Source of the DNA: Paragonimus westermani
Lineage: Eukaryota > Platyhelminthes > Trematoda > Plagiorchiida > Troglotrematidae
Assembly (NCBI GenBank): GCA_008508345.1
Contig: QNGE01001329.1
Span: 110,503-174,502 of the forward strand
Direction of reading: 5' to 3'
DNA length: 64,000 nucleotides
How positions within the stretch are numbered: position 1 is the stretch's first letter; every line of letters begins with the position of its first letter. The notes beneath the pieces are model-generated. The model was not told where the DNA came from, made no database searches, and saw only the letters and a list, made by a program, of their open reading frames with translations. This document shows, in pieces, positions 1 through 11,373 of this stretch. A program made the position numbers and the translations under genes.

Positions 1-476
1 CCTGAAGAAAACTAATTTTTAGCCTCATTTTCACAGGTGGTACCATTTAAACTGACATACACTGCAGATGCCTAAAGATAATACAAGTTGTCTTTATCGC
101 AATGAGACATGCTGACAGGAAGTGAAACAACAAGGCTCAGTGATGAGGCCACACAACTGAGGGGTGCAAAGCGACTTTTACTGTTTTCACAGTGTCTTAC
201 ATACGTCACGTCGGAATCTTCAAATGGCGCCATAAACCTGAGAGCTCAGACCCTGTGGAAAAATTGTTAGGTTTTGACCAATCTTTTAGTGATTTGTAAA
301 TCTGTTTCGATCGTGAATGCATTTTTTTGGTGATCCATCGTTTGACAAGAAAACTGTCGTGATGACACAATCCATTAGGGAAAGGTATTTTTTATCACCC
401 ATCTGCAGTCGCCGGCGCATGTCGGTTTCCGGGCCAGCATTGTCTTTCAACCGTTGAGACGGTTACAGGCACGTGT

Positions 477-848
477 ATGAGCAGCCAAGTGCTATCGATC
501 CTGGACCGTGGTGGCCAAAACACAGCCGATGAGGCTGAGCGACGTATACACCCTCACCCTACTACGCACAACCACTTAATTCGGCTGTGGTTTGAACGGT
601 GTTTAGCCCGTTCGCCTACCCAACTCGACGAAGAGGAGTGCCCCTCTGGTAGGACCATTCTGTTGCCAGGCTCACACTTCCAGGACGTGTGGTATCTTAG
701 CCTTACCAATGTAGCTCAGTGTCTTGGCCCCGTGACCACACTGAGCACCAGCACGGGTCAGGTGATTCAACCGCACAACGGTGGTCCATTTTCACCTCGG
801 CAACTGCATTTGGAATTGCAGCGACAACTTGGGTGGTCAAGCAAATAG
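477..848 (+). other. unrecognised 123-codon ORF in intron
   Basis: An ATG-initiated open frame of 123 codons on the strand opposite to the calcium channel gene, in a locally GC-richer patch. The product has no signal peptide, membrane segment or motif I recognise, and it is rich in His, Arg, Thr and Pro. No flanking splice sites or repeats were identified. It may be a decayed transposable element fragment or a chance ORF; no function is proposed. Confidence 0.12.
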
Positions 849-1101
849 GAGCCCGTGGGACTGAAACTAGGGGAAATGGGTTCGGGGGCGAGTCTTCAAA
901 CAACACACAGAATACAGCAACCTATGGTCTAACATCCTAATATTAGGGATTTAAGAAGCAGACGTGAAAGAATATGGGTAAGCCAAGTTTGCGTTTTGGA
1001 TGAACTGCGACCTGGAATGGCGTTGCATGTTTCCTGTGTCTAAAGAAGAGAGCTAAAAGCTGGAAACAGTAGTGTTCGTAGCTCGCGTTCACGATTTAGG
1101 T

Positions 1102-1157
1102 ATTGGGATATTCGCTGAGCTTGGCATTAAGGTTGCAAGTTCGGCGAACATCCCAAT
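1102..1157. repeat. hairpin related to Penelope-like element tail
   Basis: Arms 1102-1118 and 1141-1157 are inverted copies with about two mismatches. The text across the loop (GAGCTTGGCATTAAGGTTGC) closely matches the minus-strand tail of the Penelope-like element at 33039-33362 (GAGCTTGGCATTTAGGTTGC). It is therefore probably a short, rearranged PLE tail fragment lodged in a calcium channel intron. Confidence 0.5.
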
Positions 1158-2611
1158 ATCCAAACGGAGAGAACACCTATAAACTGACGTATTCATGCGT
1201 TCTGCTACTAACTGCATATCACTAACCAACATGCTAGACATTCCGGACTCGTTACTCGCCTGTATGCTCGTGAAGCCTACCGACATTGCAATTTAGCGGA
1301 TTGCCTGTACCGAGACAAATTTGAAATTCATTTCGTCTCCGGAGTAATATATCAAAATTGTTTCCGGAAAAGTGTACGAAACACTACTTTTCGCTGGCGA
1401 TCGACGAGCCGTTCGTTCTTCTGAAAAGCATAAGGCATATGTCAACTGTATTCCGAGGAAGCCCGGCATTTAGGGCAAAGCGTTCTCAATCTTGTTTGAC
1501 AGCATGAACTATATGTTCAACACGCTACCGTATCTGGGCGCTCATGAACTGAAAGGTCAGTTGAAAACAAATTGGTAAATCTTAGAGAATGTTTAGTGCG
1601 TGATGTTCAATTCACAGTAGAACAGAATCCATATCAGTAATCAAAATATGGCTCAGAAAGTTTAATTTCGATCAATTCAACCTGCAGAGAATACCTAGTC
1701 ACGGGTTTATTGACTAGAGTTAGCAAAACAGCTATCATATCCCCACTCGAGCATTACTCACAACTGAATGTGGTTGAGCGTCTGCGTACACTAATTCAGT
1801 CGCACCTAACGGGAGGCACAGTGAACAATTAATTCACTAAAGCTTGACCGGAGCACAGTTTCGGACCGTGACATAGATACGCACTACTGATGCGTTCCGA
1901 TAAGGGCGAAACTCTAGTATAGTTTTTCTTTTGAGAGGGGTTAGCTGAAAACCCTAAGGGAACACTAGTACTGTGATCAGTTGCGAATAATGTTCAGCCC
2001 ATATTGCAACCCTAAAACATTGATTCAGTCACTATCGGTGAGTTGGTAATCAACCAGTACATGTGCAAAGGTGCAGTGAATTGTGGGTAACAGCCGTAGA
2101 CTTTTTTTTCAGTCAAGAGTCAGGCATTCCATGGTACTTGCACCGTGCATTGTTGTTCAAAATTGTACGTTCTGTAAGAATTGCGGATAGACAGACAGGA
2201 GCGTGCAGCACAAATTGGCACTGAAACGAATCATAATCAACTGGAGAAGAAGAAGGGAGATTATTGCGAATTAGTCAGTTTCCAACGGGCCCAACTATGA
2301 AATGAATGCCTGCACTTATCAAACGGTTCACATTTCGTCCAAACTTGAAATGGTTTGGGGAAAATTGTTCTAGAGTAAGTGGACTGCAGTTTCGCAGGCA
2401 GATGTGGATTCTATAGCATGAAGTGAACAGCTTCTTTGATGTTGCGGACAGCTCTGAAAGAAACAAACATCTGCTCCCCATTGGAATGATTTATTCATCC
2501 TGATATTCATACACAGCTTGCTCACACACTGTGTATTTGTTAATGCATGACCATCAAAATTACCAAAGGCTGCTGATTAAATTCTACCAGAATAATAGAA
2601 ACGCTTCTTAC

Positions 2612-2829
2612 GTAATAGCCTGTGCTTGTCCAACCTTCCATCGTGACACACACGAACACCGTCAGCATGGAGAGCAGAAAGTTGTCAAAGCTCACGATAC
2701 CGTCCTGAGGACCAGAGTACCGATCAGATTCCAAATCCAAACACACGTAGTTCGGACCGAGTTCATCACATTTGAAACCCATCTGAGAAGTTTCATTTGT
2801 GCACGGCCGAGGATTAGGCATCATTTCGG
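2612..2829 (-). CDS. Cav1: Cav1 calcium channel alpha1, exon: IS5-P extracellular loop and domain I pore helix/filter
   Basis: This 218-bp exon encodes the extracellular loop after IS5 and the re-entrant pore loop of repeat I. The pore signature [20 protein letters not shown] is clear; its Glu is the repeat I member of the EEEE calcium selectivity filter. The loop has several Cys residues and an NET sequon, as expected for an extracellular turret. The acceptor is CTGTAG and the donor GTAAGA. The first two bases (CC) complete a Pro codon begun by the C that ends exon 3812-3970, and the exon ends in phase 0. An oddity is that the filter is followed by WTSTGYY, where family members usually have WTDVLYW or WTDVLYY. 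IS6 must follow on the next exon, which is not in the window. The channel acts in the plasma membrane, giving voltage-gated calcium entry in muscle and nerve. Confidence 0.93.
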
Positions 2830-3811
2830 CTACAGATTAGTAAGGGAAACAAAAGAAAATTGCATATAATTAAAGAAAATTGAGCACCAGGTAAACGCTT
2901 AGTTCTAAATGAAGTACTTCAAACATACAACGACCACATGGATTGACGGAAAATTAAGAATGACTTCGCAAAGTGATTAGTCAGTACGACCCAAGGAGAC
3001 CATATGCAGACGAAAGGTTCGGCGAACTTGTTAGTTGATTGTTTCCGAGCCAAATGACATCGATTGGTTTGCACTTGATATGATGCAGAACGGCTGACCT
3101 CTTAGATGACAATGTATGCCGCGAACCATCACTGTCATATATTGTCTATATACATACAATATGTATATAGCGTAGACATATAGCGAATGTCACAGTCTCA
3201 CCTATAAAGTTACCGACGTGTAAGACTATGCAGAAACCTAGAAAAACCTGAACGATCACCGAATTAACCATCCCCTTAGTCAAAAAAACACTCGCTTAAA
3301 TAAGCATGAGTATGAAAAAGAGAAGCAGGTAACCTGTTAATTTCACTAAAAGCAGATTGTGCTCGGAAAATCATTCATCGTTTGAACATACTGAGGACCA
3401 AACTGATACAGACGTTTGTTTTACCCTCGAAATATTCAGACGCGATTGAATGCCTCATGTGATAGTTGTATGTTTGCCTGTAAAGATGAGTAGATCGATC
3501 GATTGGTTAATTAACTGATTGCTAAATTGGGTTATTGGTTGATTGGTTTGGCGACTGACTGACTGACTGATTATCAGACTGGAGTTTTGGTGATCGCTCG
3601 TCCGATCACCGGCTGACCGCGTGTCTATCACCACAACATTCGTTCATTGTTTAATGGTAAAATTTGCTATACGACAGTTGTCAAAGGGGTGAATGTAATC
3701 ATGCTATCTGAGTGAACGTGTAAATGCAGAAGTATTCAAATGAATTATTGGGGATGGTGAATTAATCATAGTCCTGCTATGACTATCACCGATACTGACA
3801 AAAGAACTCAC
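2830..3811 (-). other. Cav1 intron (about 1 kb)
   Basis: Intron between the IS5 exon and the pore exon, bounded by GTGAGT and an AG acceptor. It contains an AT-rich hairpin (arms 3146-3155 and 3161-3170) and a short GACT microsatellite at 3553-3570. No coding sequence is seen. Confidence 0.85.
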
Positions 3812-3970
3812 GTTTCAGCGTAGTATTCTTGTAACACGTGTAATGTAGCTTGCTTTGAAACAGTTCCAGACCGATAATTGCGTACACAATAATAACGAAT
3901 ATAACGAGCAGTGCAATATGAAGAAGTGGAACCATTGCTGTGATGATTGAGTTCAGAACAACCTGAAGAC
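3812..3970 (-). CDS. Cav1: Cav1 calcium channel alpha1, exon: S4-S5 linker and IS5
   Basis: A 159-bp exon coding for the S4-S5 linker and transmembrane segment IS5 of repeat I. It contains [20 protein letters not shown] and then [11 protein letters not shown], which match the highly conserved Cav S5 region almost residue for residue, followed by the start of the extracellular loop ([13 protein letters not shown]), with an NTT sequon. The exon begins with GT; joined to the A ending exon 5493-5590 it makes Ser of the LPS/LQVV junction. It ends with a single C before a GTGAGT donor. Phase and protein continuity on both sides support the model strongly. Longer open frames across this exon include intron sequence and should not be used as the gene model. 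Confidence 0.95.
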
Positions 3971-5492
3971 CTTTGGGGGTTGCGAACAATAAGACAGCAC
4001 AGTGATTGAGCACCAAGGTAAAAACATAGCAAAGAAGAAACAACGTGAACTGTATGACGAATTTGGTAAGTCGGAAGCTTGTGATAGAACCATTTCAACA
4101 ATTCGGTATTGAGATCAATCATAGCTTTCGCATTCCGATGGACTTTTCGGACATCCTCCTTCAAAAGAAAGGCTAGACTCACGTTTCGATATACCTGGCC
4201 AATAATACGTATCTCGGCTAACGCTTGCATCTGAACTGCTGTGTTCATGATGCGGAAGAAAATATGTTAGTCAATTCGTCGCCCACCGCACGTTTATACT
4301 AGAAAAACCTTCAATCATTCGATGGTCGGCAGGTTGAAAAAAATCGACGGTTTCAACCGGATCAGGGCTATTGATCGTTGGTTCATCGCCTGGAATTAAC
4401 AGATAGTAACTCCGTCCACCCGATACGACTGAATAATCTCGGCACCATGCACAACCAATTATGACCGAGTCATGCAGACAAGCCGACTGAATTGTGCTAA
4501 ATACGTCGTCAATGGCACAACGGACTACACGGTCGCCATAGGATGTTAAAGTCCCAAATCAGGCATTGAGCAATAAAGAAAGGGGGAACACAGATCTAGT
4601 GATTCTTCAAAGAGAAATTAACGATTCTTCCTTCTACAGCTATCTGCACCACATACGGAACCGTCTCCGTAATTTACCAAATCGCTTTTTATTCCTCTAA
4701 GAGAGTGTGTATTTCTTGAGCGTGGTTTATTTTCCGGTTGATTAACTGCACCGGCATCAGGAAACAAATTGACTAACAGACCGATGGCATCCTTCCACGT
4801 CTCGAAGCAAGGAACAACTTCTACCATGAAATCGTACATGTGATGCCGCAACACCTGTTATAACAGCGAAGCTTTGTCCAGATTGGGCTACTTTGGCAAA
4901 GGCCGCTAAGCATGCAAGCCCTGCTGTACTCAGGTTACACCCACAATATATTCAACTGCGGCAACCATTTATTAGGTTGATGGCATTAATCTTCATTCGG
5001 CGTTTGTTAACTTCATTTGAACACATGGACAATCATGAGTCAAGGAAAGTTTGGCAGTAGCCTAACCCTACATCAGGTCAGTTGTGAGTCGACCATCATT
5101 AATTCGTAGTATGGGTTGCACATACACGAGAATCGTTTGACCTACAGAAATATACAAGGATGACTTTGGAAAGCGAACTAGTTAGCATTCAAGCCGGGTC
5201 ACAAGAAAGTGAATTTGTACTTCTTTGTTTAAGACTGGACGTGTGTTCCTAATCAATACACAAACTACTGACTGGAAATACTTATACACAACAATTTCCT
5301 GAGTATGATCTCCATCCATTCATGGAAGTGGTGAGTCCCAGAGATCGCTAGTTTGGAGCCTAAAACGTTTGAAATACGAACGTTTATCCCGGTTGGAAAG
5401 TCATGCTTCCCCGCAGTTGGATGTGATAAACGTACTACCACTGTGGGTATATACTTGCAAAGAAAAAATTATCGAACAACTATTTCACTCAC
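3971..5492 (-). other. Cav1 intron (about 1.5 kb)
   Basis: Intron between the IS4 exon and the IS5 exon. Open frames here, for example at 4618-4854, do not resemble channel sequence, and no repeat family was recognised. Confidence 0.8.
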
Positions 5493-5590
5493 TTGGTAAT
5501 CCTGACAACAACCGAAGAGGCCGTAGAACTCGAAAGGCTCGAAGGGCCTTGACATCACCACCTGTTTCCTCAAGCGCTTTAGACGATAAA
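5493..5590 (-). CDS. Cav1: Cav1 calcium channel alpha1, exon: IS4 voltage sensor
   Basis: A 98-bp exon that encodes the IS3-S4 loop and the IS4 voltage sensor. The sensor reads [20 protein letters not shown], with Lys/Arg at every third position, which is the gating-charge pattern of voltage-gated channels and very close to Cav1 and Cav2 repeat I. It starts after a TTTCAG acceptor; its first T completes a Gly codon from exon 8143-8282. It ends with A before a GTGAGT donor, and that A starts the Ser codon finished by exon 3812-3970. It is too short to show up as a start-to-stop ORF of its own, so ORF-based annotation would miss it. Confidence 0.94.
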
Positions 5591-8142
5591 CTGAAAGAAA
5601 ATTTTGAAATTGAATTGCTAGTTTACCGACAGATTTCGTTGACATCGTTGAGACATAAATAAACAGTTTTACAGCACGATTTAATAACATTTTGGCTGAA
5701 GAACGACCAACTTACCTGTCCGATGACGTCCTCAACGAATCACCTGGTTTGACAACAAAACGACTGCAAACCTGTTTGACACAGCTTATATTCTTACATG
5801 TTGAATGAACGGCAAGCAACTGTTTTTTTTTCGCTTATAAGGTTGGCAAGATACAGAAGATTAACTCCATTTGACGCAAACATTCAACTCCTCGATCACA
5901 TTGTGATGGACGATAATTCCACCACTTCGTGGGATATCTCAACGTGATGGTAAGGTGTGGGCAAAGCTCACAGCCAGTAGATTGCGGACAACAAAGGTGA
6001 GTGAATGAGCCGTGGCTCAACAAAATCGAAGTAATGGACAAGGAACGGTAGGCAGGAAACCTCGACCAAAGAGGTCAGGTACACACACGAACTGGGTAGA
6101 ATGGCATACGACGTGTGAGTGGAAACCCCCGCTGCGTTGTGGACTGGAATTCTGTCTCACGAACGCTGGTGTGCGCATGGCGCGGGTATGTGTCGAATAG
6201 GGCAATAAAGACAGTGCTTTGTTGAACGAATTTTGCTACAATAAGAGGCAACCGAAGAATCGTCACTGATGACAACGTCAACAAAGGAAGTTATCCTTAG
6301 CACAGATAGACCTGTGAGTTAACATGTTACTTACAAGCCAAAACACTACGACATCGAAAAAGTAGTGTTTTACCAGTGAATCCCAACAGGCAGATTCAGT
6401 CAATTTTGAGGCGAGATATTCTCGAAACTATTCACACTAATCTGAAACATCACGCAAGCAAGTCAATTTATCAAAATATTTTACTATCTTCCATGGATAG
6501 TACTCATATTCTGCTTGCTTTCCGAATACAAATCAACAACCCGTTACATATGTGCATTGAATACAGGCGAACTTGAAACGTGTTTGCAGATTACTTCCAC
6601 TGTTACAAATAACGAACGACGATAATGTCACAACCAAACCATCTTATTGGCTCACATTCTCACTCTCTATTACATCGGGATTCGAATCCCGTTACAGTGG
6701 AGTGAGCCGGTGAGGGGCACACCACACTTAGCTCAGGGCAGAGTACCCAAACGAGTGACGAGTTGGCTGTTCAAGCAGGAGCATTCTGACTAGAGCATCA
6801 ACTGGGCAGATAAACCTATCTGATTTTTGCCCACGTTTTAACGAATACCAGTAAAGAAAATTACTGGAAAGCCCAAAGGACAACGGAGCAACAAAATTAA
6901 CTATAAAAGATTCTGAGCTCCCAAAATGAAACCGAAGACAACTGGACTGTTTCTGTGTTAGAGAATGCAGGTCAATTTAATCGAAACGTGAAATGTCTAA
7001 GTCATGGTCAGTATTAGTATGAAAGCATCCTAACTGAAAATGAATTTACTGACAGATACGGAGCCATTGATTTTATCCCAATTGGGCTGGAAGTGGGGAC
7101 AATCTTCGCAGCTTGACAGGTCGGCTACTTGCCACTAGGCATAAGAACACCCCTGATGATAAACAAACATAATCCTTGTCAATTTGTACCAGGCAGTTCA
7201 ACCAGTAATCACCGACACTCAACAAAACGAAAAAACACTCGTAATTTTAACTGCTAACAAAGCATTTTTTTAGCAATATAAAACTATGCATTCCCTTTAA
7301 TGACATTTCAATTTTTCATTTATAACTAGAGCAGTAAACTGCCATAGCTCCTAACTGAGATGCAGGAATTCATAGCTCGGAGTCTGTAAACCACGAACTG
7401 TTCCTGGCCCTGCGAAACTGAGCTCATTGACCAAATTCACCTGCTCCCTCGAAATTTGGTTCGCGCAACAAAATCACACCTCTTTTCTGTTGATCAGCAG
7501 AAGGTGTGGCTCAATTTTACTAAAACAGCGCATAGTATTCAATAAAGAACAGAACTGCTAGGACACGAAAGAGTTTATCACACCAGGTTGTGGCTTGTAA
7601 CACTGGCTATGATTGAGCAGAAGACTATGGAAGCTGAATAAGATGGATTAATTTGAAGTCAAAACACTTCGTGTTGGTAATGCACTGTGAATCTGCTAAT
7701 CAGCTCGACAAAGACAGAAATTCACGTGATAGTATCTTCGTCGTTATCAGCATCAACAAAGAAACAGTTATTGAAAACGTTGCCTACCTGTTATGCAAAT
7801 TCGCATAAAACACTAGTTCAGAATGAAGGATGGAATTGAATTCGTACAACCTCTTGTGTTTTAACCTAAACATTCTGCATCCATATGTTTACATGATGAA
7901 CATGAACAAGCGTTGTCTGTAAGATAGCTTGCTATGGACTCTTGCATTTCTCAACAGTTAGTTGTCTTTACTTCAAAGCTAACATCCACATCAGCGAATT
8001 TAACTAACCGCCATTTACCTTAATGTTTCTGATCTTGGTGTCCTCAGCTTAGGAAGTGAAGTTTAGGATGCAGAGCCTATGGAGAAAGATTCTGAACAGT
8101 AAAAGTGTTTAATACTTTCAAAAGACATTGGTAAATACTTAC
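5591..8142 (-). other. Cav1 intron (about 2.6 kb)
   Basis: Intron between the IS2-S3 and IS4 exons. It holds a perfect palindrome GGGATTCGAATCCC near 6679-6693 that resembles a tRNA-type B box, so a decayed SINE is possible, but no A box was found with it. Otherwise nothing is recognised. Confidence 0.75.
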
Positions 8143-8282
8143 CCTATGAGAACAATAGAAAAGTCCAACACGTTCCAGAACGTGCGCAAATATGCACCGG
8201 GATGAAGAACGAATCCATAGGCGATGATTTTCAGCACTGATTCCGTAGTGAATATTATGACAAAAGCTAATTCCACTTTTTC
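8143..8282 (-). CDS. Cav1: Cav1 calcium channel alpha1, exon: IS2 and IS3
   Basis: A 140-bp exon for transmembrane segments IS2 and IS3. The residues [20 protein letters not shown] and then [17 protein letters not shown] match the Cav1 family, including the charge-transfer acidic residue in IS2 and the WN-LDF signature of IS3. It follows an AAATTTAG acceptor in phase 0 after the IS1 exon and ends in GG before a GTAAG donor; GG plus the T of exon 5493-5590 gives Gly. The HPGAYLR stretch and the IAYGF ending favour Cav1 over the Cav2 type. Confidence 0.95.
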
Positions 8283-11267
8283 CTAAATTTCAACAAAAGA
8301 CAATAAGTGTGCAAGAAAGACATGTGGTGACAAATGCGGAGGACTAAACCACTGAAAGAAGACTGTTCTTGAACAAGCAATTAGTGAGGTAATTCAAAAA
8401 TTCCAGTCTGTAATACGGAACGGAATTTGAGAAGTGATGGCTGGTGTGTGAAATGATGAACGAAATCGGTATTGCCTAATTTGTAATCAAGTAAAAACGA
8501 CCATTGGAAATGATAAGGAGCAATATGTGCCGCATGTGCCTAGACACTTTGGCGATGATCCCATACACTTCAGTAACAAGCCACAAATCTTCCTCAATCA
8601 TAAGTGCACGTGTCAGCCAAAATGGGGGTTTTGTCAACTTTTTCGATAAGTGGTATTCATAACACATTTGGCACTGAGTTCAGAAATAAAACTCTAGCTT
8701 TCACCATCAATACGTTGGATGCCCTTAAGTAAATTGCTTATGAACTACGCATTACATTCCAGAAATTAGCAACCCGAATCCTGATCTCAGTTCCCCGACG
8801 GTGCTAAAGCAGTGTCCCAAATATCTTCAAGATTGTTTGTGTAATCAAACAAGCATACTTCGGTCAAGGATAAGCTTTCCGACATACATACACTTTGACA
8901 ATAATGTACAAAAATGCCAGCTAATTACAGGCTTCATAGACAATCAATTATGTGAGCGCCTTCCAGGGTTTTTTTATATTATCGTTTAACTGTCAACGCA
9001 CATTTCGTAACAAATTTTAGTGCCGTTCCGAAGGACAGCTGATAGTGGAAGCAAACTAGTAATATTGTCTTTCTTGGTTTCTTCGAAGCATTCATACGAA
9101 TTGATCACTTAAGTTTGTGCACGTTGTTGTTGTGACACTCTGATTTCATCACGCATTGTCCCTTCAATCTCCGAGTCGACCTTGTACTTTTCGATCTACA
9201 CTGCAGCTTGACTTAGGGTTGGAAAACATGACCACCATTGTTTAGTTTGGTTTTGTTAAAATGAACATAGCTTGTAAGTTGCCCACTTCTATTGCTAGCA
9301 AATAACAAGAAACTTTGATATGTGATGAACGGTGTGACAGACAGCAAGAAGCCTGCTTCCTTGCAGTAACGGTCGCAAACTTCTCTTCAGTAATGCCAAA
9401 TGAAAGATGATTTAATTTCGAAGTGCGTACTGTGTCAAGCACTTTCCTAAAGGAAAAAGATGAAGTACTTTTATTTTTGAAGAGAAATGAACGTTTCTCT
9501 CGCTCCAGTAACAGTAAAAGCCGAAGCAGCGTTCAGGTTGCATAGCAATCTGTTATGATATCACTTGAATCCCCAGTGATCCCGCATCTCTAGCTAATTA
9601 TCTCAGCTCGTGAAGAACATTCACCTCATTGACAAAACATAGAGAGTATCCATGCTGCACGTTCTAAGACACCGATCATCATCATAACGAGACAGGTCAC
9701 TGAAAATGGAGCACTTTTCCATGCACACTTGACATCCGACGTAAATTTCTTTTCTATTAACTGCGCATTCCGTATTTGTGTCCAGCCATTATCAGAAAGT
9801 AATGTTCATAATGAGAGAGTTTAACGTTGCAGCTATTAACGGTGTAATGTTGCCTGTTTAAGCAAGCTGTGAAAGCAACTAAGGACTATGTGAACTTCAG
9901 ATTCACGTAATGAACAGTTTCCTGAGAAGATTCTTCATGTACATGAAAAGAGTTTATTGGAAACGCCTATCAGAAGTCAGTTCGTATGTTCTACTTCCTT
10001 GAAATATACACAGACGATCCTCGGTGATAGTACAGTTTCCCGGTTTCAGGTTAAACAGCGCTATTAGATGGCATGATGTCAATAGGAAGGTGTGCATAAC
10101 ATTAAATAAAATCCAGCGCACATATCAGTTTCATGTTACAACCTCAAAGTGCATAAACGCTACGGGTGCAAATCAGAGTGTACAGTGTGATGCACAAAGC
10201 ATGCCTACTGAAGCGTGGAATTCACCTGGAAAACGAATCTGTGACATCCACTCCTTTGCAAGTAAAACACTGATCATCGCATCTGGTTGTTCAACTTTCT
10301 TCAATGAATGTGCACTTACTTTTGAACCACACTAATGACCCATCTGACCTAACAAACGCTTCAGACCTCAGATGCAATAGGGAGTAAGACCAGGAATTTT
10401 TTCATGCATGGCACGTTAAAACCGCACCAAAACGGAGCTATAGTTTTCAAGACTAATGTTAGTCATCTGCAAAAATGCTTCCATTCTGCTTCTCGACATA
10501 GATGATGTTCTGATGTTGCGAATCACATTGTAACCATACTTTCTACCTCATATTTTAAAAAGTTGACGTCAGTCCACCGGGTGGTCACCCACTTTTTAGC
10601 AAGATACTTGCAATGGAAAAGTGCCAGTTTCCCATGTTTTCGTCATCGGGAGTAACGATGACTTTTGACAATTTGTCCTGAAGTTATCCATCTTCCATCG
10701 GTCTCAAAAATATCTCAACAAAAGGACTCCAATTTGTTGTCCACAAGAGGTACTTGTTGTTTGTGTAAGTAATTACTTTTGGCAACTTAATTTTACATGA
10801 AATTAATATGCTTCTGTAAACGTGGCATCTATGACTGTACAGTTTTAGCGTTAAATTTTAATAAATTCACATGCGTTTTTTACTCTCATCGAAAGGCACT
10901 GCAAAGTGTTGTCATCCTCAAGGAACAAATTAGGTTTTTGTGTACTGGAAAGCAGACCCGGCTCGACCTTGTTTTAACAGGATTAACCGAGTGTCGCAGA
11001 ATACCAGCATGCATGGGATAAGTCAGTTTACGCGCACAATTGTCTGACCGTGCCCATCTGATGGAACACTGGAGCACATCTCGATGGGCGATAACACCCT
11101 TTGTTGGTGTTCCCCGAGTGTGAACTCGGGGGAAGGGCACATTCTGATTGTATTTCTAAAAAAAAACTTCAAAGTGACGCAACAAACGATAAAAATGATG
11201 CGATTCGAATGGCCCTTCATATCGAACAATTGAAGTTTTGGCGCATCAGTTTGATTTGTTCACTCAC
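8283..11267 (-). other. Cav1 intron (about 3 kb)
   Basis: Intron between the IS1 and IS2-S3 exons. No repeat family or exon was recognised. A short inverted repeat at 11110-11134, with an eight to ten base-pair GC-rich stem, lies just outside the IS1 exon. Confidence 0.75.
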
Positions 11268-11373
11268 CAAGACTTGATTTACCGCATTTGAGTCCTCTCC
11301 TGGATATGGATGGTTGAAGGCCAAAGCCAGACAGTTGCAAAGAATTGTCACCAGAATAAAATAATCAAATGGT
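11268..11373 (-). CDS. Cav1: Cav1 calcium channel alpha1, exon: IS1
   Basis: A 106-bp exon encoding IS1 and the IS1-S2 loop. It reads PFDYFILVTILCNCLALAF, then HPYPGEDSNAVNQVL; the P-F/Y-P-x-x-D-SN pattern after IS1 is typical of Cav1 channels. The acceptor is ATCGTAG. The first base A completes the Lys codon begun by AA at the end of exon 14731-14988, giving the conserved junction of the N-terminal domain with IS1. It ends in phase 0 before GTGAGT. The longer open frame running 5' of this exon is intron and is not channel sequence. Confidence 0.94.

Larger units (their letters stand above)
1..2611 (-). other. 3'-ward intron of the Cav1 gene, off the left edge
   Basis: This stretch follows the domain I pore exon in the direction of transcription. 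I searched the minus strand for the next expected piece, segment IS6 with its WPWIYF-like and GEFSKE-like signatures, and did not find it, so the next exon probably lies left of the window. Within it are an unrecognised GC-richer ORF (477-848) and a short hairpin related to Penelope-like element tails (1102-1157). No other gene is seen. Confidence 0.6.

Noticed and set aside
1..2611. Search for the IS6 exon of the calcium channel
   Set aside because: No WPWIYF- or GEFSKE-like sequence was seen on the minus strand; the exon must lie outside the window.
3808..4248. 146-codon minus-strand ORF overlapping the IS5 exon
   Set aside because: It is in a different frame from the conserved IS5 sequence and runs through the intron; the true exon is 3812-3970.
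6679..6693. GGGATTCGAATCCC palindrome as a tRNA gene
   Set aside because: The B-box-like sequence has no A box or acceptor stem around it on either strand.
11110..11134. GC-rich hairpin as a terminator or structured RNA
   Set aside because: An isolated short stem in a eukaryotic intron with no supporting context.
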